Shown: piece by piece, positions 18,359-27,103 of the stretch
How positions within the stretch are numbered: position 1 is the stretch's first letter
Layout of the letters: each line of letters begins with the position of its first letter
Source: JBEKYD01 sp052148435
GTDB taxonomy: Bacteria > Acidobacteriota > Terriglobia > Bryobacterales > Bryobacteraceae
Assembly (NCBI GenBank): GCA_052148435.1
Contig: JBKQIF010000044.1
Span: forward strand, 1 to 64,000
Length of the DNA stretch: 64,000 nucleotides
Direction of reading: 5' to 3'
The notes under the pieces: generated by a model
The model's input: the letters and a program-made list of their open reading frames with translations, nothing else
Told to the model about the DNA's origin: nothing
Databases searched by the model: none
Position numbers and translations under genes: made by a program

Positions 18359-20338
18359 TCACTGAACCGTCAATGTCACGGAATGCTGCCCGCGCGGCAA
18401 CCGAAGCGTACATGCGCCGGCCATGGACGGTGTCTCCGTCGCTCCGTCGATTTGGACCCTGGCAGGTATTCGATCCAACACCGCAAACGCTCTGGAGGTG
18501 CTGTGGTAGGAAAAGCGAAAGCCCTTGGCGCCAAGCGCAGTCACCCCATCCAACTCGCCGTTCAAACGAAGCAGGCGGATCGGAGACACCGTGTTCGCCG
18601 GTTCGATCCGGTGTCTTCCCGCCGGCAGCCACAGGGTATGGCCGTCGCTCACCGGCCATGGTTTCCCGTCCACTGTTGCCGCACCCTGCCAGGCCAAGCC
18701 GACCGAAACCGGAGTTTCCAGAATCAGGGTATCGCCTTTCTTCTCCAAACGTGCTCCAACCGCGGCGGACACCGGCAGCAGCGGCAGGTCGGTCGGCAGC
18801 AGTGAGTTCTCGAAGTACAAGGCTACTCGCTGGAAGTTCTGTGCGGCGCTGTGCACCAACTCGAACAACTCGACCCCGGTTTGCTGTTTGGTCGGGTAGA
18901 CATCCTGGTAGCGCTCTACGATGTTGATGTCGATCGCCAGCCGTTCGTGGTGAGGCGTAAGGGGCCGGTAGCGCTCGGCAATATTCGAGTAACGCTGCGG
19001 ACCCAGGTTCCACACCGTCGCGGGATCCTCGATGAGCAGGGTCATTTTGTGGCTGTCTACGAGTGGCATCACCCGTTCTACATCGGCGCCGATCGCGTCT
19101 CGCATGCCCGCGTCGAACCGGTCGTCGACATGGGTAAGCACAAGGTCCAGGTCGGGCTTCTGTGTTCGAACGGCTTCCACCTCGGCTATCCACTTGGATT
19201 GCATTTCCCGCGCCAACTCCCTTCTGAAATCAAGAAAAGCGCGGCGCGAGGCATCGTCCTTTCGTGTTCCGAATAACTCCAGCGGATCGAAACCTCTGGC
19301 CTGGTGAAACCTGGCCCGCACGGTGTCGTTCATGGGCGTGAACCGGGAGGGATTACTAATCCCTTCCAGCGACTCGAAGTACAGTTCCGCCAGGTTGATC
19401 CCGTCCCAGTCGAAACGCTCCACCACCTTCCGCACCCCGTCGGCCGCCGCTCGAAAGCACGCACGGTCGTTCAGGTTCATCAGTTTTCGCCAATCGAGTT
19501 GGGCATCTTGCAAGACCGCGGTTTTCTCCCGCCACTCGGGGTGGTCGTCCCAGAACTTGTCACTCACGTGCGGCAGCTCGAACCAGGCATACACCAGGAT
19601 GCCCTCGCGGTGGCAGGCGGCGATCAGCTTTTCGAGATACTCGTCCTGACCGGCCTCCCGTTCCTGAAAGTGCCAGGCGGCCACCTGCAGCGCCGCAATG
19701 CCTGCCGCGCGCCAGCGAGCCGCGAAATAGTCCAGGTCCACGCGGGAACGGTAGGCTGAATCGAAGAACGCCCACAGCCCTCCCGCCCGAAAAGAAGGTT
19801 CAAACCCAAGCTCGCAAAGCGCTTGAAGCAAATATGGAAACCGTTCATAGCCACGCGCGCCGGCGGGTGCGGCGATCCACAAGATCGCTCCTTTCCCCTG
19901 TCGCAAACCCGCCTCAACCGGCGTTCCCGTCCAACGCTCGCGGGCGAATATCTGAGCGCCTTTCGGCACTTCGATCGCTGTCAATTCCAGCGGTTTCTCC
20001 CAGATAATCGGTAGCTCCGGCCGATGCACGTCGCGCACGCTTCCCAGGTGGATAACCGTCTGGCCGCTTCGAAATCCGAGCTGCTCTGCCAGCGGGGATT
20101 GGCCCTCCAGAACCAGGAAGGCCCCTCCCTCTAATCGGGCCTGCCATTCAGTGGAAGCCGGCGCACCCGCGCCAGCCACGAAAACCTGGGCCTCGTCCAT
20201 CGGCTTCGCTTCCATCCCGATAGAGCCAAGAATCGACGCCCAGCTTTCCTGGTTTCCGCCAAGCACATGAAAATAAGGAAGTTGCTCACTACAAACCAAG
20301 CCAGCAGTCAGCCACAGCAAGCTAATGCACAAACGCAT
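18359..20338 (-). CDS. Exported TIM-barrel glycoside hydrolase-like protein
   Basis: 659 residues from MRLCISLLWLT, a signal peptide start; the upstream in-frame extension overlaps the preceding gene and is not used. A first region of about 200 residues is followed by a TIM-barrel resembling the family-10-like glycosidase fold seen in PelA hydrolase domains: HREGILVYAWFELPH, then FDWDGINLAELYFES with acidic residues at a strand end. The last 130 residues look beta-rich, perhaps carbohydrate binding. Its start lies inside the end of the TPR gene (17-base overlap), so both are made together. The substrate is unknown. Confidence 0.65.
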   Translation of the reverse strand: MRLCISLLWLTAGLVCSEQLPYFHVLGGNQESWASILGSIGMEAKPMDEAQVFVAGAGAPASTEWQARLEGGAFLVLEGQSPLAEQLGFRSGQTVIHLGSVRDVHRPELPIIWEKPLELTAIEVPKGAQIFARERWTGTPVEAGLRQGKGAILWIAAPAGARGYERFPYLLQALCELGFEPSFRAGGLWAFFDSAYRSRVDLDYFAARWRAAGIAALQVAAWHFQEREAGQDEYLEKLIAACHREGILVYAWFELPHVSDKFWDDHPEWREKTAVLQDAQLDWRKLMNLNDRACFRAAADGVRKVVERFDWDGINLAELYFESLEGISNPSRFTPMNDTVRARFHQARGFDPLELFGTRKDDASRRAFLDFRRELAREMQSKWIAEVEAVRTQKPDLDLVLTHVDDRFDAGMRDAIGADVERVMPLVDSHKMTLLIEDPATVWNLGPQRYSNIAERYRPLTPHHERLAIDINIVERYQDVYPTKQQTGVELFELVHSAAQNFQRVALYFENSLLPTDLPLLPVSAAVGARLEKKGDTLILETPVSVGLAWQGAATVDGKPWPVSDGHTLWLPAGRHRIEPANTVSPIRLLRLNGELDGVTALGAKGFRFSYHSTSRAFAVLDRIPARVQIDGATETPSMAGACTLRLPRGQHSVTLTVQ

Positions 20339-22289
20339 ACCAGATTCCCATCCGAACATCGTTAAAGTTTGGTCGCCCAGGATTCCCATCGTGGATCAGA
20401 TAGGCTCCGCGCATGGCGTCCAGGCCTATGTACATCGGCGGTGGCATCCAGGCAGTATGAATTCGGATACCAGGACCCGTCTCAACAAAATTGGCCCAAT
20501 ATTGCCGTTGATCGTCCAGCGTTAGATTGCCGGTCCAGACGATCTGGGTGCGTAACTCGCTTGGTCCAAGCGTGTACCCCACTCTGGTGTGGCTATACGC
20601 CAGAAAGTCGTCGCCGAACCGGCTCACGAATACCCCATCCAGGCTTGTATCGGTAAACCAACCTCCCGTTTCCGCTCCCATCGAGTGTCCCCAACCCCGC
20701 GTCATGGATAGACCGCCGCGGTAGTCGGGCAACGCGTGGCCGCTCATATAGCCGACCGCCGACCCGGCTTCAAACCAACCGGTGATACCATGCCAGGGCA
20801 GGCTCCGCACTCCACCGGCGAAAATCAGGGAGCTCTCCGAAAGCGCCACCGGCGAAATCGCGCCTATTGTCAACCGCGTATCTCCAACCAGGCGAACGCT
20901 GCTGTACAGCACCAGCGGCAAGCCGGTGCGCAACTCCAACCTCACCTGGCCGTAGCCGAACAGATCGTGCCAGCGGGTCGAAAAGATAGGGTACATCCAC
21001 CCGGTGACGCGAACGCGGGCACCTACCGACCGCAGATTCAGCCACGCCTTCCGCGCCTCGGCTGAAATCCTCGGATCGGAGCTCAGCCGCGCCATGCCGA
21101 AATAGCGATACGCGGCCACATCCTGATGGAGCATGTTGTAGGTCCACCCCAAGCGCAACATCACGGCGTAGTCGGCGGGGTCGGCTTCGTTGGCCTGCTG
21201 CAGGTAATTCAGCGCGTCTTTCAGGTAACCGGCTTTGTAGCTGCGTTCCGCCATCTCTTTGGCGTCCAGCGCCTGCTTCCGGCCGTCGTCCCCAGGTTTG
21301 GCCTCCTGCGGCACGCGCAGAACCGCGCGGACCCGATTTGCCAATTCCTCGTCGCCGCCCGCCAGCACGCGGTCGAACAGGGCTTGGGCGGCTGCCCGTT
21401 CGCCCCGCGCCCGCAGCAAAAAGCCGAGTTGCGTGGCTGCCAGCAGATCGCCATCCTGTTCCACCAACTTGCCGAACTCGCTCTCAGCCGCCGTCTGCCG
21501 GCCAATCTTGAGCAGGAGATAGGCAAGCTCACGCCGGAGGGCGATGTTCCGGGGGTCCAGTTCCGCGGCCCTCTGAAACTCCGCGACGAAAGGATACCGC
21601 GCGGGGAGAGACTCACGGGCCAACTCCCGGCAGCGGGGCTCCGGTCCGCGGGACGCCGCCAAAAGGGCGGCCGTGGCACCCTCCGCCCGCCCCATCGCCG
21701 TCCACACGCGGGCCAGGTCCACCAGCACCATGCGTCGCTCCGGTTCCAGACGCCACGCGGTGGAATAATGTTCCGCCGCCAGGGCCAACTCGTCGCGCTG
21801 CTCAGCCAGTCTGGCCAACTCATGATGACTGCTGAAGTTATCCGCGCCGCGCCGGATCGCCTCCTGCCATCGTGCAATGCCCGCCGCCAAAGGCCGGTCT
21901 ATGTTCTGAAAGGCTTGTTCGGCGGTCCGGTTGCCGGTCTTGCGAATTCGGTCGAAGATCCGCCGCGCCACGGCCTGCTCTTTGCTCTCGTAGCTTAGAA
22001 AGGCGAACTCCATAGCGACTTGCTCGTCGCCGGCGTTGAGGCGCATGGCCTCGCCGAATTCGCGGCGCGCCAATTCGTTTTCGCCGATCTTCAGATAGGT
22101 GTACGCCAGATCCTTGTGGATCGACGCACGATCCGGCGCCAGCGTGCCGGCAGCCCGAAATCCCGCTACCGCGGCGTCGTAATCCTTCGCCTTCAGTGCC
22201 GCATAGGCCCGCGCCAAAGGCTCGTAAGCCGGATCCGGCGGCTGCGCCCAGGCTAGCGCGCCGACCCCCAGTAACACCAGTAGCCGCAT
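20322..22289 (-). CDS. TPR protein with C-terminal outer-membrane-like domain
   Basis: 655 residues. A signal peptide (MRLLVLLGVGALAWAQ) is followed by many tetratricopeptide repeats to about residue 400 and then about 230 residues of alternating polar and hydrophobic strands rich in Gly, Tyr and Trp, ending in aromatic YAFVH. This fits an outer-membrane barrel. The layout matches exopolysaccharide exporters of the PelB, PgaA and BcsC type. With the overlapping hydrolase gene it suggests a surface-glycan secretion pair, but no synthase is nearby, so this is inference. Confidence 0.6.
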   Translation of the reverse strand: MRLLVLLGVGALAWAQPPDPAYEPLARAYAALKAKDYDAAVAGFRAAGTLAPDRASIHKDLAYTYLKIGENELARREFGEAMRLNAGDEQVAMEFAFLSYESKEQAVARRIFDRIRKTGNRTAEQAFQNIDRPLAAGIARWQEAIRRGADNFSSHHELARLAEQRDELALAAEHYSTAWRLEPERRMVLVDLARVWTAMGRAEGATAALLAASRGPEPRCRELARESLPARYPFVAEFQRAAELDPRNIALRRELAYLLLKIGRQTAAESEFGKLVEQDGDLLAATQLGFLLRARGERAAAQALFDRVLAGGDEELANRVRAVLRVPQEAKPGDDGRKQALDAKEMAERSYKAGYLKDALNYLQQANEADPADYAVMLRLGWTYNMLHQDVAAYRYFGMARLSSDPRISAEARKAWLNLRSVGARVRVTGWMYPIFSTRWHDLFGYGQVRLELRTGLPLVLYSSVRLVGDTRLTIGAISPVALSESSLIFAGGVRSLPWHGITGWFEAGSAVGYMSGHALPDYRGGLSMTRGWGHSMGAETGGWFTDTSLDGVFVSRFGDDFLAYSHTRVGYTLGPSELRTQIVWTGNLTLDDQRQYWANFVETGPGIRIHTAWMPPPMYIGLDAMRGAYLIHDGNPGRPNFNDVRMGIWYAFVH

Positions 22290-22524
22290 GTCGCTACCTG
22301 GATATAGTGGCAGCGGGCCCGGAAATTTCGCAGAAATCGCTGGGGCTACCGAGTTGCACCCCCTACCGCGTCAATATCCCCGTGCCGTGAGCGTAATCGT
22401 CGATATGAATGGTAAAGTCGAAGCCCGGCTCCATGTGCGCGATCGCACGCTCGGTCACCAGACGAAAAAGGAGCGCTCCGTTTTTTCCCGGTACCGTTAC
22501 GATCTTGCCGCCTTCAGCCCCGCG

Positions 22525-23001
22525 TCAGGCTTCCAGCATCTTGCGCAGAAACATCAACTGTCCCAGGTGATAGGCGTTGTGGTCCGCCGCCACCAGGGCT
22601 TCGCGCAGCAAGGTTTGCCCGGTGCCGTGGGGGATTGCGGCCATCAGGTCGTGTTTCGTGTCGGCGACGAGCGCCTGCATCTCTTTCAGATCGGATTGAA
22701 ACTGTTTCACGCTGGCGTCCCAGGCATCCTCGCTTGGGGGCGCTTCCTTTGCTGGCCAGTAGTCGTCGGGGAACTTCTTCTTGGCGTACGCCTGATTGCG
22801 GCTGAAGTCCAGGATGTCTTCCTGCGCGATGCGCATGTGCTCCAGCAGTTGCCACGCCGAATGTGGGGCCCCTTGCGGCTTTACCCCCCGCAGGTGCGCC
22901 GGAAAATCGGCGACCGCGGCGTGGAAGGTCAAGTGAGCGCCCTTCATGCGGAGCAGTTCGGCCAGGTGCGAGCGCAGAGATCCGGCTGATTGCTTGGACA
23001 T
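22525..23001 (-). CDS. DinB-family protein
   Basis: 158 residues of the four-helix DinB/YfiT-like fold. The helices carry the usual histidines: HSAWQLLEHM in the first half and AADHNAYHLGQL near the C-terminus, where the family binds a divalent metal. I start at the ATG giving MSKQSAGSL; the open frame upstream has no family likeness. Members are often thiol-dependent transferases or of unknown role. The PadR gene begins 98 bases away on the other strand. Confidence 0.85.
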   Translation of the reverse strand: MSKQSAGSLRSHLAELLRMKGAHLTFHAAVADFPAHLRGVKPQGAPHSAWQLLEHMRIAQEDILDFSRNQAYAKKKFPDDYWPAKEAPPSEDAWDASVKQFQSDLKEMQALVADTKHDLMAAIPHGTGQTLLREALVAADHNAYHLGQLMFLRKMLEA

Positions 23002-23099
23002 GCTTCCAGTGTCGCACCGGCCGGCCTGCCAGGACCTCTTGACAGCGCCAGCCCCGCGTTTCATACTCAAGGCATCGACATTCGAGGTATCGATAGACA

Positions 23100-23432
23100 A
23101 TGGCTGAACGCGCTCCCGATCTCCTGCCCGGCACGCTCGATATGCTGGTCTTGAAAACCCTCGCTCGCGGCCCCAATCACGGCTACGGCATCGCCCAGCA
23201 CATCCACCGCATCTCCGGCGAAGCGCTGACCATCGGCGAGGGGTCGCTCTATCCCGCCCTGCAGCGCCTCCTGGTCAACGCCTGGGTCCGGGCCGAATGG
23301 ACCGCTTCGGAAACCGGACGCAAGGTGCGCCAGTATTCCATTACCGCCGCCGGCCGCAAACAATTGGCAAGGGAAACCCGCGACTTCGGGTACCTCGTGG
23401 CCGCCATCGCCCGCGTGATGGAGGGAGCATGA
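23100..23432 (+). CDS. PadR-family transcriptional regulator
   Basis: 110 residues with the PadR winged helix: LLPGTLDMLVLKTLARGP, HGYGIAQHI and GEGSLYPALQRL are textbook. It ends with the short helix usual in this subfamily. Its stop shares ATGA with the start of the permease gene, so the pair is one transcription and translation unit. In acidobacteria such PadR genes regularly precede orphan MacB-like permeases, which they probably repress. Confidence 0.95.
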   Translation: MAERAPDLLPGTLDMLVLKTLARGPNHGYGIAQHIHRISGEALTIGEGSLYPALQRLLVNAWVRAEWTASETGRKVRQYSITAAGRKQLARETRDFGYLVAAIARVMEGA

Positions 23433-25993
23433 GGCTCTGGAACCGTATCCGCTTCTGGTTTACGCGCGGCCGCCTGGATAGCGAACTGGCCGACGAAATC
23501 CGCGCCCACCGGGAGATGCTCGAGCGGCAACTTCGCGACGAAGGCCTGTCCCCCGCCGCCGCGCATGCCGCCGCCCGGCGCCGGTTCGGCAACGACCTCG
23601 GCGCCCGCGAGCGGAGCCGCGACGAGTGGGGATTTCCCTGGCTCGACGCGGCCTTGCGCGACGCCCGTTTCGCCCTGCGTCTGTTGCGCCATCAACCGCT
23701 GGTGACGGCGGCGGCCATCGTCACCGTGGGCCTCGCCGTGGGAGCCAATACGGCGATTGTCAGCGTGCTCCGGACCGCGCTTCTCGATCCGCTGGGAATC
23801 CGCGACGCGGGCAACATCATGGTGGCCAGTGTGCGCCTCGAAAAGCTGCAGATGACGGGCGCCGAAACTTCCGCCGTGGAGTACCGCGAGCTCCAGGAGA
23901 TGACCGACACATTCAGCGCGGTTGCCGCTTCCGAACCGCGCGAATGGACCGCGGAACTGGGCGGCCAGCCGAGCCGCATGCTGGGACGCGGCGTCACGCC
24001 GGATTATTTTCGTGTCTTCGGCGAGCACCCGCTGGCCGGCCGTTTCTTCCATCGCGAAGACCGGGAAACCGTGGCCGTGATCTCGTACGGTCTCTGGCAA
24101 ACGCAATTCGCCGCTAGCCCGTCCGCCATCGGCGGGGTGCTGATGCTGGATGGCCGGCCCTATCGAATCGTAGGCGTTGCCGGGCCACGCTTCCACGTTC
24201 CGGCCGGCGTTCAAGCATGGGTGCCGGTGGTGTTTTCGCCGGACCGCCTGCGCAGACGCGGCTACAACATGATGGAACGCGTCTTCGCGCGGCTGCGCGA
24301 CGGCGTCACCCCGGCTCGGGCCGCCGACCGTGTCAACCGGTACGTAGCCGGCCTGAAGACGTCGAACGATCCTACCGGCATGGCCCATCTCGGCTACTTC
24401 ATCGATCTCGATTCGTTTTCCCATTTCGTGGCGGGCGATTTGCGCCGGCCGCTTTGGCTTTTGTGGGCCGCCGCATCGACCGTGCTTCTGGTCGGCTGCG
24501 CCAACGTGGCGTTGTTGCTTACCTCGCGTACCGCCGGCCGCCGCCGTGAGATGGCCATCCGTCTGGCCGTCGGCGCCACGCGCTGGCAGCTCTTGCGCCA
24601 ATTGCTGATCGAAAGCTCGCTGCTCGGCTTGCTCAGCGGTCTGGCCGGAATTGCGGTCGCGGCGCTGGCGGTGTCGCTCATCGGGCGTTTGGCCATGCCC
24701 GGCAAAGCCCTGCTCGAGTTGGTTTCGCTCGATCGCCGGCTCATGCTCTACGGACTGGCCATCGCCCTGGCCTGCAGCCTGGCCAGCGGCATCGCGCCCG
24801 CGCTGCAGTTGCTTCGGACCAATCAGGCCGCCGCCATGGTTCGCTCCGCCCGACGCGGTTTCCAGCGCGTCTTTCTCGCCGCTGAAGTGGCCGCCACCGT
24901 GGTGCTGCTGGTTGGCACCAGTTTGCTTTTGCGCAGCCTCTGGGCACTGGAGCAGGTGCGTCCCGGCTTCGACCCCTCCCACCTTGCCACCGGCTTCCTG
25001 CTCCGGCCTCCCAACGACCCCGGTTTTCTCGCCCGCCTCGACCGCAACTTGCGCGCCCTTCCCGGCGTGGAATCGGCCGCTCTGGCCTATCCCATTCCGT
25101 TTAGCGGCGGCGGCGAAACCAGCGGCTTCAGCATTCAAGGGCGCCAGCACTTTCAAGGGCAGCCAGAATTTCACGGCGAAGCCTATTTCGTATCCGCCCC
25201 GTACTTCGCCACTCTCCGCATTCCTCTCGTGAGCGGCCGCGCCCTGGCCGATTCGGACACCGCTGCCGCGCCGCGCGTTTGCGTGGTGGATTCGCTTTTT
25301 GCCTCGCGCTTCTTTCCCGGCGGCAGCCCGATTGGGTCGAAGATCGCAATGTTCGCCGGCTGGGCGCAAATCGTCGGCGTGGTGGGCTCCATTCACGGCA
25401 CCGCGCTCGACCGCGGTTCGCGCCCGACCATTTACTATTCCATGCCGCAGATACCCTACTTCCCCTCCCGCGCCATCGTCCTGCGCACCTCGCTCCCCGG
25501 CGGCCCGCTCATTCGCCAGGCGGTGAAACAAACCAACGCTTCGGTGCCGGTGTTCGACGTCCGCACGATGGAGGATCGCATCGCCGAATCGCTGGGAATC
25601 CGCCGCATTCTGGGAATTCTGGTGAGCGTATTCGGCGCGCTCTGTCTGTTGCTGGCCATGGTGGGCCTTCACGGCGTGGTGTCGCAAATCGTCGGCGAAC
25701 GGACCGTCGAGATCGGCGTGCGCCTGGCCCTGGGAGCCCGTCCCGCGCAAATTCTGGCGCACTTTCTGGGCTACGGCCTGGCCGCGGGTGGGGCCGGCCT
25801 GGTGGTGGGCCTGGCCGGCGCGGGTTGGGCCCAGCAGTGGCTGGCGGGCTTGCTGTATGAGGTCCGCCCCTTCGACCTGCCCGCATTTGGCGCGGCCGCG
25901 CTGGCGGTGCTGGCGACCCTGCTGGCCGCCGTGTTCTGGCCCGCCCGCCGCGCCTCCCGCATCGATCCGCAGAGGGCTTTGCGGTACGAATGA
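23429..25993 (+). CDS. ABC-type orphan permease of the FtsX/MacB family (ADOP-type)
   Basis: 854 residues. The N-terminal 70 residues are a soluble helical segment (ELADEIRAHREMLERQL) typical of acidobacterial duplicated orphan permeases. Then come a first transmembrane helix (LVTAAAIVTVGLAVGANTAI), a MacB-like periplasmic domain, an FtsX transmembrane block, a second periplasmic domain and a second FtsX block ending in PARRASRIDP. No ATPase gene is nearby. The start is the ATG overlapping padR; a longer open frame upstream overlaps padR and is rejected. Substrates of this group are unknown. Confidence 0.92.
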   Translation: MRLWNRIRFWFTRGRLDSELADEIRAHREMLERQLRDEGLSPAAAHAAARRRFGNDLGARERSRDEWGFPWLDAALRDARFALRLLRHQPLVTAAAIVTVGLAVGANTAIVSVLRTALLDPLGIRDAGNIMVASVRLEKLQMTGAETSAVEYRELQEMTDTFSAVAASEPREWTAELGGQPSRMLGRGVTPDYFRVFGEHPLAGRFFHREDRETVAVISYGLWQTQFAASPSAIGGVLMLDGRPYRIVGVAGPRFHVPAGVQAWVPVVFSPDRLRRRGYNMMERVFARLRDGVTPARAADRVNRYVAGLKTSNDPTGMAHLGYFIDLDSFSHFVAGDLRRPLWLLWAAASTVLLVGCANVALLLTSRTAGRRREMAIRLAVGATRWQLLRQLLIESSLLGLLSGLAGIAVAALAVSLIGRLAMPGKALLELVSLDRRLMLYGLAIALACSLASGIAPALQLLRTNQAAAMVRSARRGFQRVFLAAEVAATVVLLVGTSLLLRSLWALEQVRPGFDPSHLATGFLLRPPNDPGFLARLDRNLRALPGVESAALAYPIPFSGGGETSGFSIQGRQHFQGQPEFHGEAYFVSAPYFATLRIPLVSGRALADSDTAAAPRVCVVDSLFASRFFPGGSPIGSKIAMFAGWAQIVGVVGSIHGTALDRGSRPTIYYSMPQIPYFPSRAIVLRTSLPGGPLIRQAVKQTNASVPVFDVRTMEDRIAESLGIRRILGILVSVFGALCLLLAMVGLHGVVSQIVGERTVEIGVRLALGARPAQILAHFLGYGLAAGGAGLVVGLAGAGWAQQWLAGLLYEVRPFDLPAFGAAALAVLATLLAAVFWPARRASRIDPQRALRYE

Positions 25994-26013
25994 AACTTAG
26001 CAGAGGTGCAGGT

Positions 26014-26055
26014 AGCCGGTGAGCTGCCCCGGAATTTGAGACAGCCGGTAAGTTG
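26014..26055. repeat. Short direct repeat, possible insertion-sequence end
   Basis: AGCCGGTGAGCTG (26014-26026) and AGCCGGTAAGTTG (26043-26055) match at 11 of 13 positions, 29 bases apart, and TTGAGAC occurs at 26036 and 26053. Repeated short blocks of this kind occur at the ends of IS21-like elements, but no transposase lies here. This could be an eroded end or chance. Confidence 0.3.
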
Positions 26056-26174
26056 AGACCCAGGCCTCGGAGGTGGTCCGGGGACGTGGCTGTTGGCGGC
26101 GGTGCTGCCTCGATCCTGCCGCAAACCGTTCCGACATTCCGTTCGTCGCCGAGGATTTCTCCGGGGTGATTCGA

Positions 26175-26256
26175 AGGTGGGACATCGATCTTGGTGGTCT
26201 GTCAGGGCTTCGCCAAGCCAACTGCTTGACAGACGACAGAAAGCGATGTCCCACCT
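26175..26256. repeat. Nested palindrome of 82 bases
   Basis: Three inverted repeats lie one inside another. AGGTGGGACATCG (26175-26187) pairs with CGATGTCCCACCT (26244-26256), GTCTGTCA (26197-26204) pairs with TGACAGAC (26227-26234), and GGCTT pairs with AAGCC around a CGCC loop (26206-26219). As RNA it would fold to one long hairpin with two internal loops. It ends three bases from the hemD stop. There is no T-run, so it is not a standard terminator. Confidence 0.7.
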
Positions 26257-26259
26257 GTT

Positions 26260-27060
26260 TCACAACCCGCTGCGCTCGGCAGCCTCCTTTACCAGCAGGC
26301 CCATCTTGGGGTGGGAGGGTTCCATGGCGGGCGTAATTTCGAATTCCGCCAGCGCCTCGGTGGTGGTAGGACCGATCGAGCAGACCAGAGTCCTGCGCAA
26401 TCCATCCAGCGCGGCCTGCTCCAAACCCTCTTCCCTCGCCACGCGCGCCAGATGTTCGATCTGTACCGCCGTGGTGAACAGCGAGACGGCAATCTCGCCC
26501 GCCGCCAGGCGCCGCACCGCTTCCCGCAACGGTCCGGTGTCCTCCGGAAGCGCGTATTGGTAAACCCGCACCGAGGTAACCGTGGCGCCGCGAGCCGCGA
26601 GACCGGCCAGCAGCGAGCCATTACTGCGCCCGTATTCCTGCACGGCGATCCGCCGCTCCGGCCGGCCTTCGACAGCCCGGAGCAGCTCGCGCCAGGTGTT
26701 CGGCTCCGGCGCCACGATCTCCGCTTTCAGCCCCATCTCGCGCAGCGCCGCCACCGGCTTGGGTCCGCGCGCCACGATGGCCACCCGGCGCAACCCGTCC
26801 GCGAACGCGCTTTCGGGGTAACGCGTGGCCAGCAGCCGGTTCAATTGCCGCGTGCCCACTCCGGTCAGCAGAACGACCATGTCGAATCCGCCGGCAAACA
26901 GCCGCTCGGCGAATTCGAACGCGGCCTGGTTCTCTTCACGCGGCGCCTCCCGCAGGGCGGGGGCAACCAATGGGTCGCCGTCCTGCCGCCGGATCAACTC
27001 TGCGATTTCCGCGCTGCGCCGGCTTTCCAAAGCCAGCACGCGCTTGCCTCCGAATGACAT
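26260..27060 (-). CDS. hemD: Uroporphyrinogen-III synthase
   Basis: 266 residues with the two-domain HemD fold. The N-terminal GGKRVLALESRRSAEIAELI, the LLTGVGTRQL segment after the first domain crossover, and the C-terminal VCSIGPTTTEAL are the recognisable family blocks. The enzyme closes hydroxymethylbilane to uroporphyrinogen III on the way to haem, sirohaem and B12. HemD sequences diverge widely, so the call rests on these blocks and length. No other haem genes are adjacent. Confidence 0.85.
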   Translation of the reverse strand: MSFGGKRVLALESRRSAEIAELIRRQDGDPLVAPALREAPREENQAAFEFAERLFAGGFDMVVLLTGVGTRQLNRLLATRYPESAFADGLRRVAIVARGPKPVAALREMGLKAEIVAPEPNTWRELLRAVEGRPERRIAVQEYGRSNGSLLAGLAARGATVTSVRVYQYALPEDTGPLREAVRRLAAGEIAVSLFTTAVQIEHLARVAREEGLEQAALDGLRRTLVCSIGPTTTEALAEFEITPAMEPSHPKMGLLVKEAAERSGL

Positions 27061-27103
27061 GCCGGTATGATAACAAGCTCTCCCGGCCTGCTCAGGAACC
27101 TGG

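Noticed and set aside
22378..22524. Open frame continuing about 48 codons after the DinB stop, with protein-like text
   Set aside because: It has no start of its own before a GTG that would leave only about 30 residues, and the DinB protein is already full length. It may be a gene relic but cannot be supported.
23249..25762. 837-codon frame on the minus strand opposite the permease
   Set aside because: Arg/Gly/Ala/His-rich shadow of a GC-rich gene; the plus-strand permease has clear transmembrane and FtsX motifs.
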